A stretch of DNA of 64,000 nt from Lacicoccus alkaliphilus DSM 16010 (GTDB lineage: Bacteria; Bacillota; Bacilli; Staphylococcales; Salinicoccaceae), in NCBI RefSeq assembly GCF_900142805.1, contig NZ_FRCF01000002.1, positions 310,001 through 374,000 on the forward strand. The letters are read 5' to 3'. Shown piece after piece: positions 9,425-17,856 of this stretch. Each line of letters begins with the position of its first letter. Position 1 is the first letter of the stretch. The translations under genes and the position numbers were made by a program. The notes below the pieces were generated by a model. The model saw only the letters and a list, made by a program, of their open reading frames with translations. It was not told the origin of the DNA and did not search any database.

Positions 9425-10378
9425 CTATACTGCGATAGGTGCCTTGATATAAGAATGTGATTCATAGTCGACCACTTCAAAATCTTCATAATCGATTTCA
9501 AAAATTGAGGCATCAGTGTTGATCTTCAGTGCCGGGGGTTCGAAACTCTTCCTGGAAAGCTGCTTATCGACCGCCTCAAGGTGATTCGCGTATATATGTG
9601 CATCACCCATCGTATGGACGAAATCACCGGCCTCTAGCCCGCATTCCTTTGCCACCATCAGGAGGAGCAATGAGTAACTGGCGATGTTGAAAGGCACCCC
9701 AAGGAAAACATCCGCACTCCTCTGATAAAGCTGGAGGCTCAACCGGCCGTCCTTGACATAAAACTGGAAGAAGGAATGGCATGGCGGAAGCGCCATCGAT
9801 TCGATCTCAGCGGGATTCCATGCCGTGATGATATGCCTCCTTGAGTCCGGGTTCGTCTTGATGGCTTCAATCACATTTTTAAGCTGATCGATGGATTCAC
9901 CGTCCGGACCGACCCAGTCCCTCCACTGCTTACCGTAGACATTGCCGAGACTGCCGTACATACGGCTGAACTCATCATCCCCCAGGACACGTTCCTTGAA
10001 CTGCTTCATCTCTGCCTGATAAAGTGCATTGAAGTCTTCATCTTCGAGTGCACGCCGGCCGAAATCCGTCATGTCCGGGCCCTCATACTCTTCTGATTCG
10101 ACCCATTTTTTGAAGGCCCACTCGTTCCAGATATTATTATCGTACTCAAGTAAAAATCTGATGTTCGTATCACCCCGTATGAACCAGATCAATTCCGTCG
10201 CTATCATTTTGAACAGGACTTTTTTAGTAGTGAGTAAAGGGAACCCCTCGGTTAAATCGAAACGCATCTGATGACCGAACACTGAATACGTGCCTGTGCC
10301 GGTACGGTCATCTTTGAAAGAACCTTCTGTTGTGATGCGCTCAAGCAGGTCATGGTATACCTTGTCAAAATTATTCAT
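9425..10378 (-). CDS. thyA: Thymidylate synthase ThyA
   Basis: Converts dUMP to dTMP with methylenetetrahydrofolate; 317 residues, of the long Bacilli type with an insertion around residues 85-150. The nucleophile Cys is in [12 protein letters not shown]; the phosphate-binding Arg pair is in [31 protein letters not shown] is the conserved substrate segment. AGAGGGG precedes the ATG. It is first of the thyA-dfrA-ypmS-msrA-msrB-crr-yozE-deoD run. Upstream is a short AT-rich region shared divergently with the small plus-strand gene at 10456. Confidence 0.97.
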   Translation of the reverse strand: MNNFDKVYHDLLERITTEGSFKDDRTGTGTYSVFGHQMRFDLTEGFPLLTTKKVLFKMIATELIWFIRGDTNIRFLLEYDNNIWNEWAFKKWVESEEYEGPDMTDFGRRALEDEDFNALYQAEMKQFKERVLGDDEFSRMYGSLGNVYGKQWRDWVGPDGESIDQLKNVIEAIKTNPDSRRHIITAWNPAEIESMALPPCHSFFQFYVKDGRLSLQLYQRSADVFLGVPFNIASYSLLLLMVAKECGLEAGDFVHTMGDAHIYANHLEAVDKQLSRKSFEPPALKINTDASIFEIDYEDFEVVDYESHSYIKAPIAV

Positions 10379-10455
10379 ATTACCCCTCTTTTCTTTTTCA
10401 CCAGACTTATATATAATTGAATATGATAATAAATTGATTATTTGGAGTGTTGATT

Positions 10456-10527
10456 ATGGAGATGGTATTTTCGATCGGCCTCGTTCTGATGGCAGCATGG
10501 TTCACCTCACTGTGTATAACAGAATAG
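10456..10527 (+). CDS. Candidate 23-residue hydrophobic miniprotein
   Basis: Open frame of 23 codons, ATG to TAG, reading MEMVFSIGLVLMAAWF then TSLCITE. The middle 16 residues are hydrophobic, enough for one short membrane span. Support for a real gene: GGAG at 10444-10447 eight bases upstream; a perfect TATAAT at 10412-10417 (its -35 is weak); a strong plus-strand terminator 11 bases after the stop; and no other plus-strand gene nearby to use that terminator. It lies between divergent thyA and convergent brxA. I do not recognise the peptide; it lacks the Lys-rich N terminus of the Firmicutes miniprotein Prli42. Alternatively, the transcript may be a noncoding RNA. Confidence 0.5.
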   Translation: MEMVFSIGLVLMAAWFTSLCITE

Positions 10528-10538
10528 TTGAAATGATG

Positions 10539-10566
10539 ACCGGGAATGAAGATTCCTGGTTTTTTT
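10539..10566 (+). terminator. Rho-independent terminator of the small plus-strand transcript
   Basis: Nine-base-pair stem (10539-10547 with 10552-10560, one G-T pair, loop GAAG) followed on the plus strand by TTTTTT. The minus-strand side has no T run, so the signal is directional. The T tract reaches the brxA stop on the other strand. Confidence 0.85.
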
Positions 10567-11002
10567 ATGATATATTCTGATCAAATGACTCTTTTAAATC
10601 CATCATTATATCGTTGATGTCCCGGCCTTCAATTTGTTCGCGCGGCATAAAATGGACAAGTTCACGGCCTTTGAACAGTGCATACGAGGGACTGGATGGC
10701 GGTTCACTGATGAATTCCCTCAGCTTTTCAGTCGCCTCCCTGTCCTGGCCGGCAAATACAGTGGCTTTATGTGTCGGTTTTATCGGGTTCTGTTCTGCAA
10801 CAGTAACCGCTGCGGGACGTGCAAGGCCCGCAGCACAACCGCATACGCTGTTGATGACGACGAATGCTGTGTCATCTTCCTCGAGTGAATTCATGAATTC
10901 ATCCACCGTGTCCGGTGTGGTCAAGTCTTTGAACTCACGGTTCGTGAGCTCTTCGCGCATCGGTTTTGCAACTTCTTTCATGTACTCTTCATACGGGTTC
11001 AA
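10565..11002 (-). CDS. brxA: Bacilliredoxin BrxA (YphP family)
   Basis: Thiol-disulfide protein that removes bacillithiol from S-bacillithiolated proteins; about 145 residues. The redox motif CGC is in [15 protein letters not shown], followed by [11 protein letters not shown] and the C-terminal [16 protein letters not shown], which match staphylococcal YphP/BrxA. Start choice: the TTG at 11002 gives [10 protein letters not shown], has AGGAAAGGGAG upstream, and lies one base after the cvfC stop; a longer in-frame start would run into cvfC. BshA and YpdA of the same pathway are encoded elsewhere in this window. Confidence 0.93.
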   Translation of the reverse strand: MNPYEEYMKEVAKPMREELTNREFKDLTTPDTVDEFMNSLEEDDTAFVVINSVCGCAAGLARPAAVTVAEQNPIKPTHKATVFAGQDREATEKLREFISEPPSSPSYALFKGRELVHFMPREQIEGRDINDIMMDLKESFDQNIS

Positions 11003-11003
11003 A

Positions 11004-11810
11004 TCATCGCTCCCTTTCCTGAATTTGTTTCCAGACACTGCCCATGGCAGCCTCACCTTTCTCTATCCTTGCAATCGCCATTTCCTTTTGGAGCCTGACA
11101 TCATACTGAGGATCTTCCTTGTACTCATACAAATGAGGCAGACTCTCTTCATCCCCGACCTCATAGATGAACATTGCAGCACGCCAGCGCACGATGGGAC
11201 TTGCGTCATCGAGGAGTGGATACATATCCGGCAGCCCCTCTTTCAGGCCGAGGTCACTGTAGCCGTCCCCGGCCGTCCTTCTGACCGGTACGGCTTTGTC
11301 TTCGAGTCCCATTTTCAGATATGGCAGCGTTTCTCCGTTTTCAATCATGGCGAGGAGGTAAACGGCTGTCCTGCGCACCTGCATCTTTCCATCCTGCAGG
11401 GCAAGCGACAACAGTTCATAGTCATCTTTGTCAGGGTTCTCCATATGGTCAAGAAGGCTGAGCCTCTCTTTCCAGTCGGCCGCTGCCTTGAATTCTTCGA
11501 TGCTCACTTTGCGGTAAGCTTTAGGCTTCGGCGGTTGTTTGCTCTTCGCCTCAGACACCATTTCCTTCAGGGTTTCATCGTCATGAAGAGCATTGACCTC
11601 TTCAATCACCTCAGCGAACACTTCTTCCGGTGTGCCGTAACGCGTCGGGATCTTTTCCCATTTGCGGCCCATTATGATGTTGTCTTCGGGCAGTGTCGCT
11701 TCGGCGACAGCGTTGATGAACCGGTCATCCAGCTGACGTCTGTGTTCTTCTCCATCGTTCAACTTGACCTGGTAAGGGATGCCTTTGAAAGTCAGTATCT
11801 GTACATCCAC
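11004..11810 (-). CDS. cvfC: CvfC C-terminal part (HEAT-repeat domain), in a separate frame from the N-terminal part
   Basis: 268 codons from a GTG, corresponding to roughly the last 70 percent of staphylococcal conserved virulence factor C. HEAT-like helical repeats run through the C-terminal half ([42 protein letters not shown]) and the end [10 protein letters not shown] matches the family. The GTG has no convincing ribosome-binding site. The frame stays open upstream through KPVNDSYGE to an A9 tract, so the sequence reads as one gene broken by a one-base shift from the part at 11828-12115. It is followed one base later by brxA. Function in the family: affects virulence and haemolysin expression; mechanism unclear. 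Confidence 0.85.
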   Translation of the reverse strand: MDVQILTFKGIPYQVKLNDGEEHRRQLDDRFINAVAEATLPEDNIIMGRKWEKIPTRYGTPEEVFAEVIEEVNALHDDETLKEMVSEAKSKQPPKPKAYRKVSIEEFKAAADWKERLSLLDHMENPDKDDYELLSLALQDGKMQVRRTAVYLLAMIENGETLPYLKMGLEDKAVPVRRTAGDGYSDLGLKEGLPDMYPLLDDASPIVRWRAAMFIYEVGDEESLPHLYEYKEDPQYDVRLQKEMAIARIEKGEAAMGSVWKQIQERER

Positions 11811-11827
11811 TTCACCATATGAATCAT

Positions 11828-12115
11828 TTACTGGTTTTTTTTTACTTCCGTGTCATCACCGTCGGAGCTGAACGTACTTTCTATTTCAGGGATCAGCTCT
11901 TCCCAATCGGCTTTAGGTGATTTATCCACCGAAATGAAATCCATTGCGTGGAATACGCTGGTCACATCTTCGAGCTCGAGCACCTTATTGATGAAATCTG
12001 GATTCTCTTCAGAAACTTTCCTGTATGTTGCTGATTTCATATCACCTTTTTCCTCGCTCACAGTGATTTTCATTGTATTCGGACTCGGCGTTGGTTCGAT
12101 TCTTATGATTTCCAT
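11828..12115 (-). CDS. cvfC: CvfC N-terminal part (Nfu N-terminal-like domain), stops just after an A9 tract
   Basis: 95 codons beginning MEIIRIEPTPSPNTMK, the exact family start, with AGGAGG seven bases upstream. The domain is Nfu_N-like, the small scaffold-type domain that opens CvfC proteins. The frame ends VKKNQ-stop directly after nine A. Re-reading one A (a -1 shift) joins it to the downstream frame and restores a protein of about 370 residues, the usual single-chain length. Sequencing error, true mutation, phase variation and slippage all remain possible. The stop of the zinc-finger gene overlaps its ribosome-binding site (TAGGAGG). Confidence 0.85.
   Translation of the reverse strand: MEIIRIEPTPSPNTMKITVSEEKGDMKSATYRKVSEENPDFINKVLELEDVTSVFHAMDFISVDKSPKADWEELIPEIESTFSSDGDDTEVKKNQ
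11835..11843 (-). repeat. A9 homopolymer (T9 on plus strand) at the cvfC frame break
   Basis: Nine identical bases in codons GTA-AAA-AAA-AAC on the minus strand. The heptamer A-AAA-AAA is a slippery sequence in the correct phase for a -1 shift. One extra A would fuse the two cvfC halves. Confidence 0.95.
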
Positions 12116-12126
12116 TGATATTCCTC

Positions 12127-12300
12127 CTATTGTAGTTGATTTCCATGACTCCGTATCCTCAGCCCCACAGAGCACTCGGTGATGCAGAATTTATGGGCGC
12201 TCGTACGGGTTCCCTGCTCCCTGTTCATTTTTTTCAGCAGGCAGCCATGGCAGTACTTCTCTTCAAGTTGGTTGATTTTTAATAAGGTTTTTTCTTTCAT
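12127..12300 (-). CDS. Zinc-finger miniprotein (DUF2602 type)
   Basis: 57-residue protein with four cysteines arranged C-x2-C-x18-C-x3-C (Cys17, 20, 39, 43) in YCHGC and FCITEC, matching the small zinc-finger family encoded beside cvfC in staphylococci. The ATG has GGAGG seven bases upstream; a TATAAT at 12319-12324 could be its -10 box, though the -35 is poor. The stop TAG is part of the cvfC ribosome-binding site, so the two are in one transcript. Zinc binding is inferred from the cysteines; function unknown. Confidence 0.85.
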   Translation of the reverse strand: MKEKTLLKINQLEEKYCHGCLLKKMNREQGTRTSAHKFCITECSVGLRIRSHGNQLQ

Positions 12301-12340
12301 TTCAAACCTCCTGCATCAATTATACAGAATACGGCTATAT

Positions 12341-12367
12341 AAAAAAAGGAATGACTTTCATCATTCC
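12341..12367 (-). terminator. Rho-independent terminator of the rlmL-to-RNase H operon
   Basis: Seven-base-pair stem GGAATGA/TCATTCC with a six-base loop, followed on the minus strand by seven T. It overlaps the final codons of the RNase H-like gene. Confidence 0.82.
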
Positions 12368-12756
12368 CTGGTGTATTCGTAAAGTGCCTTTTTAGCCAGG
12401 CGGTCGGCTGATCTGTTCCTCTCCCTTGGTGTATGGCTGATTAAAAATAAATCGAAATCATCCGTGGCTGACCGGATCCTGTCGAAATAAGGCCGGTATT
12501 TTTTATTCTTCACATACTGCTTATCGAAGCTGTCGGTGATGATCTTCGAGTCGGTATGGATGATGACGGAATTGATGCCATGGCGTACCGCTTCATCCAG
12601 CGCAAGTTCAAGCGTCGCCCATTCCGCTTCATGATTATCCACCACCCCGAGGTCGAAGGTGAACTCGAGCCTGCTGCCTTCCTCCTTGATGACTGCAGCA
12701 CCGGCTGCATACGCAGGGTTCTGACGTGCTGCCGCATCGATATATATCAGTGCCAT
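12361..12756 (-). CDS. RNase H-like (ribonuclease HI family) protein
   Basis: 131-residue protein with the RNase H fold. The four acidic positions of the catalytic set can be placed: Asp7 in YIDAAA, Glu in NHEAEWATLE, Asp in IIHTDSK and Asp in RNRSADRLAKKAL. It is the short form without the basic handle of classical RNase HI, common in Bacilli next to a 5'-3' exonuclease gene. Probable role: cutting RNA in RNA-DNA hybrids such as Okazaki primers; the exonuclease nine bases upstream fits primer processing. Activity is inferred from motifs. Confidence 0.85.
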   Translation of the reverse strand: MALIYIDAAARQNPAYAAGAAVIKEEGSRLEFTFDLGVVDNHEAEWATLELALDEAVRHGINSVIIHTDSKIITDSFDKQYVKNKKYRPYFDRIRSATDDFDLFLISHTPRERNRSADRLAKKALYEYTRE

Positions 12757-12765
12757 GATATTCTC

Positions 12766-13638
12766 CTAAATGTTTAATGTATCCATATACTTGCGGGTGA
12801 TCCTGAGATCGTGACGTATGAGGGCCTCTTCAATCTGTCCTTTATCCAGTGTGAGTCTTCGGTGCTTCAAATATTCATCGTGTGAGAAATCGACATCGGT
12901 GATGATTTTGGCAAGCTTGTAGGACATCTGAAGGGAAGACATATCATTCAGGATTTTGGTCCGGACGCCCTTGCTCAGCGCATCGATGTTTTGAATCAAA
13001 TTCTCAATACTGCCATATTCACGGATCAGTTTGAGTGCAGTCTTTTCACCTATGCCTTTCACACCAAAATATCCGTCGCCTGTATCCCCCATCAGGGCTT
13101 TGACATCGATGAACTGCGAGGGTGCGATGGCATACTCCTCTTTGAAAGCACGCTCTGTATAATGCCTGTATTCAGTAAACCCTTTTTTTGTCAGCCAGAT
13201 CTCATTGCTGCCCCCGAGAAGCTGGAGGAGATCCCGGTCCCCGCTGACGATGAGCAGGTCATCATAGTTATCTGCCAGGGTGCCGATGATGTCATCCGCT
13301 TCATACCCGTGAATGCCAAGCTGATATATCCCCATATCATGGATGATCTCCTTGACATAGTCGAACTGGGGAATCATTTCTTCGGGCGGTGCTTCACGGT
13401 TCGCCTTATAATCCTCATACCATTCATTACGGATCGTTTCCCTCCCCATATCCCATGTCACGACGAGGTTTTCCGGACGTGTGAGTTCGACCAGCTTGAA
13501 TGTATGACGGATCATGCCCTGTATCCCGTTGGTCGGAATTTCTTTATTGTTGTACATGAATTGATTGCGGAAGCTGGTAGCGTAGAAATGGCGGAACAGC
13601 AATGCCATCCCGTCGATCACAAGTGTTTTGTCAGTCAT
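12766..13638 (-). CDS. 5'-3' exonuclease (Pol I N-terminal-like, YpcP/ExoA family)
   Basis: Free-standing 290-residue flap/5'-3' exonuclease homologous to the N-terminal domain of DNA polymerase I. Metal-binding acidic residues appear in LVIDGMALLFRHFYA, TWDMGRETIRN, GYEADDIIG and IVSGDRDLLQL. The helix-hairpin-helix region FFGVKGIGEKTALKLI-like (here DGYFGVKGIGEKTALKLI, about residues 187-205) binds DNA. It removes RNA primers and flaps. It sits between the sulfurtransferase and the RNase H-like protein in one operon. Confidence 0.92.
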   Translation of the reverse strand: MTDKTLVIDGMALLFRHFYATSFRNQFMYNNKEIPTNGIQGMIRHTFKLVELTRPENLVVTWDMGRETIRNEWYEDYKANREAPPEEMIPQFDYVKEIIHDMGIYQLGIHGYEADDIIGTLADNYDDLLIVSGDRDLLQLLGGSNEIWLTKKGFTEYRHYTERAFKEEYAIAPSQFIDVKALMGDTGDGYFGVKGIGEKTALKLIREYGSIENLIQNIDALSKGVRTKILNDMSSLQMSYKLAKIITDVDFSHDEYLKHRRLTLDKGQIEEALIRHDLRITRKYMDTLNI

Positions 13639-13650
13639 TTGACCAAGTCC

Positions 13651-14478
13651 TTAAAGTATATTTGGTGCAGTTTCAATCAGATTGGAATCATCTGTGATCC
13701 ATTCCGAGAAACTGCCTGCGTATAATTTTGCATTGATGCCTTTGTGGTGGAGCAGTGTGAACATCGGGGTCGCGCTCATGCCGGACCCGCAGTAGACGAT
13801 GACTTCTTCATACGCCCTGAACTTTTCCATGACATCATCAAGGGCCCCGAAGTCGATGACACCCTCTGCATGGATCTTCCCGTTCGGTATGTTGACAGCA
13901 CCCGGGATGTGTCCTTTTTTATAGTCCACCGGTTCGGATATGCCGAGATACCTTTCCTCATTCCTGACATCAATCAGCAGTACATTATCATCCAGGCGTT
14001 CCTGTACTTCTTCCATCGACCGGTAAATGTCTTCTTTGAATGAAGACTCCGTGGATTCGAACTGAATCGGAAGATCGACATCGATCTCCCGGAATTCCTC
14101 CCCCGACCCCTTCAGGGCAGCCAGGCGATCATTGTATAAATAGGCTTTATGACCATAGAGCAGAAACAGGTAATATAATCGGGTATGGAAGAAGCTGTTT
14201 TCATCGGCAAACAATAAAACATCATACCGGCCGCTTTCGGTGAGACTGTCATACAGCGCATCCACCACACTCATCTCAGGAACCGGGTGCCGACCTTCAT
14301 TGAGGCCGTCGAACTTGAACATAAACGGCATCTGGGGGATATGAACGGCGTATTCCACCGCATCCCTTTGAACAAGTCTTTCCGATTCACCAAACTGATC
14401 CATGATATTGCGGCAGTCCAGGAGGATGGTTTCCTGCCTGTTCAGCTGTCCAATGGTTTCAAGATTCATTATAGTCAT
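13651..14478 (-). CDS. Sulfurtransferase with two rhodanese domains
   Basis: 275-residue thiosulfate/mercaptopyruvate sulfurtransferase-like protein. The C-terminal rhodanese domain (about 155-270) has the catalytic loop YCGSGMSAT with the active Cys. The N-terminal domain has FADENSF at the equivalent place and no Cys, so it is probably inactive, as is normal in tandem rhodaneses. The CGSGxxA loop is closer to mercaptopyruvate than thiosulfate sulfurtransferases. It starts one base from the dynamin gene's end. Confidence 0.88.
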   Translation of the reverse strand: MTIMNLETIGQLNRQETILLDCRNIMDQFGESERLVQRDAVEYAVHIPQMPFMFKFDGLNEGRHPVPEMSVVDALYDSLTESGRYDVLLFADENSFFHTRLYYLFLLYGHKAYLYNDRLAALKGSGEEFREIDVDLPIQFESTESSFKEDIYRSMEEVQERLDDNVLLIDVRNEERYLGISEPVDYKKGHIPGAVNIPNGKIHAEGVIDFGALDDVMEKFRAYEEVIVYCGSGMSATPMFTLLHHKGINAKLYAGSFSEWITDDSNLIETAPNIL

Positions 14479-17400
14479 CTAATCATCCTTTAATCTGCTT
14501 AATGATTCGAGCAGTACTTTATCCGCTTCATAATCACTCTCTACAATGACCGCCGGCGGTGTTTTGAGAGCACCTTCTATTTCGGGCTTCTGGGCGGCGA
14601 TATCATCCTGTATGAGAGTCAAATAATCGTTCACAAGGCGTTTCATCTGTTCTTCCAGACGGTCGATGTCAAGACGGGCGCTGATATCTTTTGCGAATTC
14701 AAGAAGCCTGTCCCTGAATGCTTTATGATCATTTCTCGATTGATGCAGCAGTTTGGAATATTCGTCGAAGCCGGAAGTCGTTATGCTGATTTCAGGTTCA
14801 TCTTCCGCCGGTCCATTGAATACGAATGCCCGGCTGATGCTGGCATCCGACAGCCTTTCATTGAACTGGGTGATGTCCTGCAGCATTTCCATTTCAGCCT
14901 GCCGGTAGACGGCGTTGAACACTGTACTGACTTCAATGGTCAGGAACTGTTCAATATTGCTTTTGATCAACGCTTCCTTTTTCACGAGGAACCGTTTGTC
15001 CTGTGCATCGGATACCGTGATCATGCCTTTCAGATGATCATAGAGCTGCAGCTCGAACCGTCTGCTGATGAATGCGAGGAGCACACCGATTTCCTGGTGC
15101 AGAGGGCTTTCCAGGCGGAATGCGCTGAAGTCCGCGAGGTCCCGGAGAAGCGACTGTCTTGCGGATTCGATCCTCGTCCGTTCAAGATCGGCATTCTCGT
15201 ACTGGCGTATATTGCTGTTGATGTTCGAAGCGAGCTGGCGCCAGGCTTCCTTCAAGGACTGGATCTGCACCGACATGGACAGCTGATCCGTGATGTCGAA
15301 TATATTCTTCTTCGCCTCTTCGAAATCCTCATCATGAGACTCCAGCGCCTGTTTGCTTGAAACCGGGAAGATCATATTCGTGATGCCGAGGGAGATCAAC
15401 GCATCCGACATGTAATCGATGACCTTCTCCTTATCCGCTTCATTTTTCATGAGGTCCACGGCATTGATGATGAAGATGATCGGGAAATCCTCACCCTTGA
15501 TCGACTGGACATATTTTAAAAACGTTTCATCGCTTCTTGAGAAGACATGGTTGTAATATGAGACATATATGATCAGGTCACTGCCTGAGATGATGTTCCT
15601 CGTTTCTTTTGTATGTCTCTGGTTGATGGAATTGATGCCCGGCGAATCGACCAGGGTGTACTTTTCTGTGATTTCATTTTCAAGCGAGACATATGCTTTA
15701 TGGATGAATGTCGCATCCTCGTCGGAACTCACCCTGCTGATCAGTGCATCGGTGCCGATGTCCTTCGTCGTCCCGAGATCAGCTTTATATTCACCGTATT
15801 TGTTCAATATACCGTCAAGGAAGGGTTTATAAGTTTCCGGCACATTGCTGCGCTCTTTCTTTATCCATTTGAAATAGTCTTCGACATAATCATAATGGAG
15901 ATTCGACAGCATGCCCAGAGTGTCCGTCAGCTCTGATTCATTTTTATAAGTGAGTGCACTGGAAGGTGCATCATTGATTTCCGTAATCGTCGCCGTGGTC
16001 GGGTTTGGACTCATCGCAAGGTGTCCTTCGTTCATCAGGGCGTTGATGAAGGTCGTCTTACCGGCACTGAATCCCCCGAATACACTGATGTTGGCTTTGC
16101 CTTCTTCTATGCGTGCAAGCTTCTCTTTGATGATGGTGTGGAAATCACTGTATCGTTCATTGTCTTCAATCAGTGCTGCAAGCTTATGATAAAACCCGAG
16201 GTCCTCATCGTCTGCGCCCTTGAACTTGTAATGTCCCGCGTCCCCGGCTGCTTGAGGTAATCTGACGCTTCCACCTTCAAGTTCCACTGCTTCTGTCAGG
16301 TTCAACTTTTCGATTTCTTCATCCAGATGTATGAAGAAATGGCGGTAGCTTTTCGTTTCGATGGAATCGATCAGGCTGAGAAGCGTAAGTATTTCCTCAA
16401 ATCTCCCGAGAGCATCTTTCAATGCTTCTTCCTCCTGGGCGGAGCCGGTGCCGGATTTTACGAGGTTCTGCATATGGCTCTGCACTTTCCCGCTCACATC
16501 ATTGACGATCGATGCTTTCAATTTATCCATGTAGTTCAGGATGAACTGATTATTCAGGTGGCCAATCTCTTCTTTTATGAGCAGGTCCTCATTGAATTCA
16601 TATTTGAAGGGCTCCCCTGTCAGCCCCAGACTGCCGAACAGGCTGTTGATGGGTGCATTCACTTCGGTCTTGAATACGGCATCAAATTTTTCCCGGATAT
16701 CATCCACCGCTTCCCGGAGCATCGCTTCCTCTTTTTTCTTTTTGCCAAAAAGTCCGGGCACCTTCACTTCCCCTGCAAGGATGTTCAGGTAATGGGTGAT
16801 CGCCTCCTTGACCTCGTGTGGGAATATATAACTGTCCCGCACGATTTTCCTGACCGCTTCTTTGACATGGCTGTTCAGTGTTGCATCATCACTGTGGAGG
16901 GCCTCCACCTTCACCTTCTCGATTTCACCGTTCAAAAACCGGATATGCGACTTCACCGCCTCAACGTCTTCAATATCGACATCTTCCCCGGGGATTCTCA
17001 GCGCATCGAGTGCTGCACTGAGATACTCGACCTGTTCACCTTCTATCGTTCCGGTGATCCTTTCAAAGTATGCTTCCAGCAGATGCTGCCTGTCCGCTTC
17101 CCGGCTGTGGATGAATGCTTTCAGCTTATCCACCTCATTATGCTCGCATGGATATATGCTCGTCGTGAAAATGTCGTCGGGTGCAATATTCCAGTCTTTC
17201 AGGGTGTTCTTTATCCTGGAGAGGAAAGTGTCCATGGATAATTCATCATCATCATGTTTATCCACCTGATTGATGATCAGTGTCAGGGGGATGTTCATCA
17301 CGGAAAGCTCCTTCAACAGTGACATATTATGTTCGCTCTCCACATGGTTGTACTCGACTGTGAAGAAGATATGGTCACTGTTCAGCAGGAAGCGGTTTGT

Positions 17401-17853
17401 GGACTCCCGGTGGCTGTCCGTGTTCGAATCCACACCCGGAGTATCCTGGAGCACTGTGTTCATGGTGAAATCTTCATGCGCCACATCGATGTTGATGGCA
17501 CTGATATCGATATCACGCGTATTCAAATCACGCAGCTTCGCATAGTCCGCCACAGGGACATACTGATACTGGTTCAGGAAAGCTTTGATCTCATCACCCC
17601 CGCCGATCTGCACGGCGACTGTATTGCTCGTGGTCGGTACAGGTGAGGACGGCAGAATCTCTGCTTCAAGCAGATGGTTGATCAGTGAGGACTTCCCCGC
17701 CGAATAATGTCCGATGAATGAGAAGACGAGCTGTTCCTTATACGCCTTCAATATCGCATGGTCTATCTGGGAGACAAGCGTCTCATTGTCGGACTTGAGA
17801 ATCTCTTTTTTCAGTTTGTAGAGTACATTTAAAGTCTTGTAATCTTCATTCAC
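14479..17853 (-). CDS. Tandem dynamin-family GTPase (DynA-like)
   Basis: 1124-residue large GTPase with two dynamin modules, like Bacillus DynA. Module 1: P-loop GHYSAGKSS (about 48-56), DTPGVDS switch, and NQVDKHDDD. Module 2: P-loop GGFSAGKTT (about 592-600), DSPGINS, and NAVDL. Long helical stretches between and after them are the stalk regions. The family binds membranes, tethers or fuses them, and protects against phage and pore-forming damage. It starts with GTG four bases after the rlmL stop, with a poor ribosome-binding site, so translation is probably coupled. Confidence 0.92.
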   Translation of the reverse strand: MNEDYKTLNVLYKLKKEILKSDNETLVSQIDHAILKAYKEQLVFSFIGHYSAGKSSLINHLLEAEILPSSPVPTTSNTVAVQIGGGDEIKAFLNQYQYVPVADYAKLRDLNTRDIDISAINIDVAHEDFTMNTVLQDTPGVDSNTDSHRESTNRFLLNSDHIFFTVEYNHVESEHNMSLLKELSVMNIPLTLIINQVDKHDDDELSMDTFLSRIKNTLKDWNIAPDDIFTTSIYPCEHNEVDKLKAFIHSREADRQHLLEAYFERITGTIEGEQVEYLSAALDALRIPGEDVDIEDVEAVKSHIRFLNGEIEKVKVEALHSDDATLNSHVKEAVRKIVRDSYIFPHEVKEAITHYLNILAGEVKVPGLFGKKKKEEAMLREAVDDIREKFDAVFKTEVNAPINSLFGSLGLTGEPFKYEFNEDLLIKEEIGHLNNQFILNYMDKLKASIVNDVSGKVQSHMQNLVKSGTGSAQEEEALKDALGRFEEILTLLSLIDSIETKSYRHFFIHLDEEIEKLNLTEAVELEGGSVRLPQAAGDAGHYKFKGADDEDLGFYHKLAALIEDNERYSDFHTIIKEKLARIEEGKANISVFGGFSAGKTTFINALMNEGHLAMSPNPTTATITEINDAPSSALTYKNESELTDTLGMLSNLHYDYVEDYFKWIKKERSNVPETYKPFLDGILNKYGEYKADLGTTKDIGTDALISRVSSDEDATFIHKAYVSLENEITEKYTLVDSPGINSINQRHTKETRNIISGSDLIIYVSYYNHVFSRSDETFLKYVQSIKGEDFPIIFIINAVDLMKNEADKEKVIDYMSDALISLGITNMIFPVSSKQALESHDEDFEEAKKNIFDITDQLSMSVQIQSLKEAWRQLASNINSNIRQYENADLERTRIESARQSLLRDLADFSAFRLESPLHQEIGVLLAFISRRFELQLYDHLKGMITVSDAQDKRFLVKKEALIKSNIEQFLTIEVSTVFNAVYRQAEMEMLQDITQFNERLSDASISRAFVFNGPAEDEPEISITTSGFDEYSKLLHQSRNDHKAFRDRLLEFAKDISARLDIDRLEEQMKRLVNDYLTLIQDDIAAQKPEIEGALKTPPAVIVESDYEADKVLLESLSRLKDD

Positions 17854-17856
17854 GAT

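Noticed and set aside
10614-11822. Long plus-strand open frame (about 400 codons) opposite brxA and cvfC
   Set aside because: It has no ribosome-binding site, is unlike any family I know, and lies wholly opposite two well-recognised genes. It is a by-product of their codon use.
12179-12382. Plus-strand open frame of 67 codons between cvfC and the RNase H-like gene
   Set aside because: The minus strand here carries the zinc-finger miniprotein with a strong ribosome-binding site and four well-spaced cysteines.
16327-17241. Plus-strand open frame of about 300 codons opposite the dynamin gene
   Set aside because: Same reason: no start signal, strange composition, and a strongly conserved gene on the other strand.
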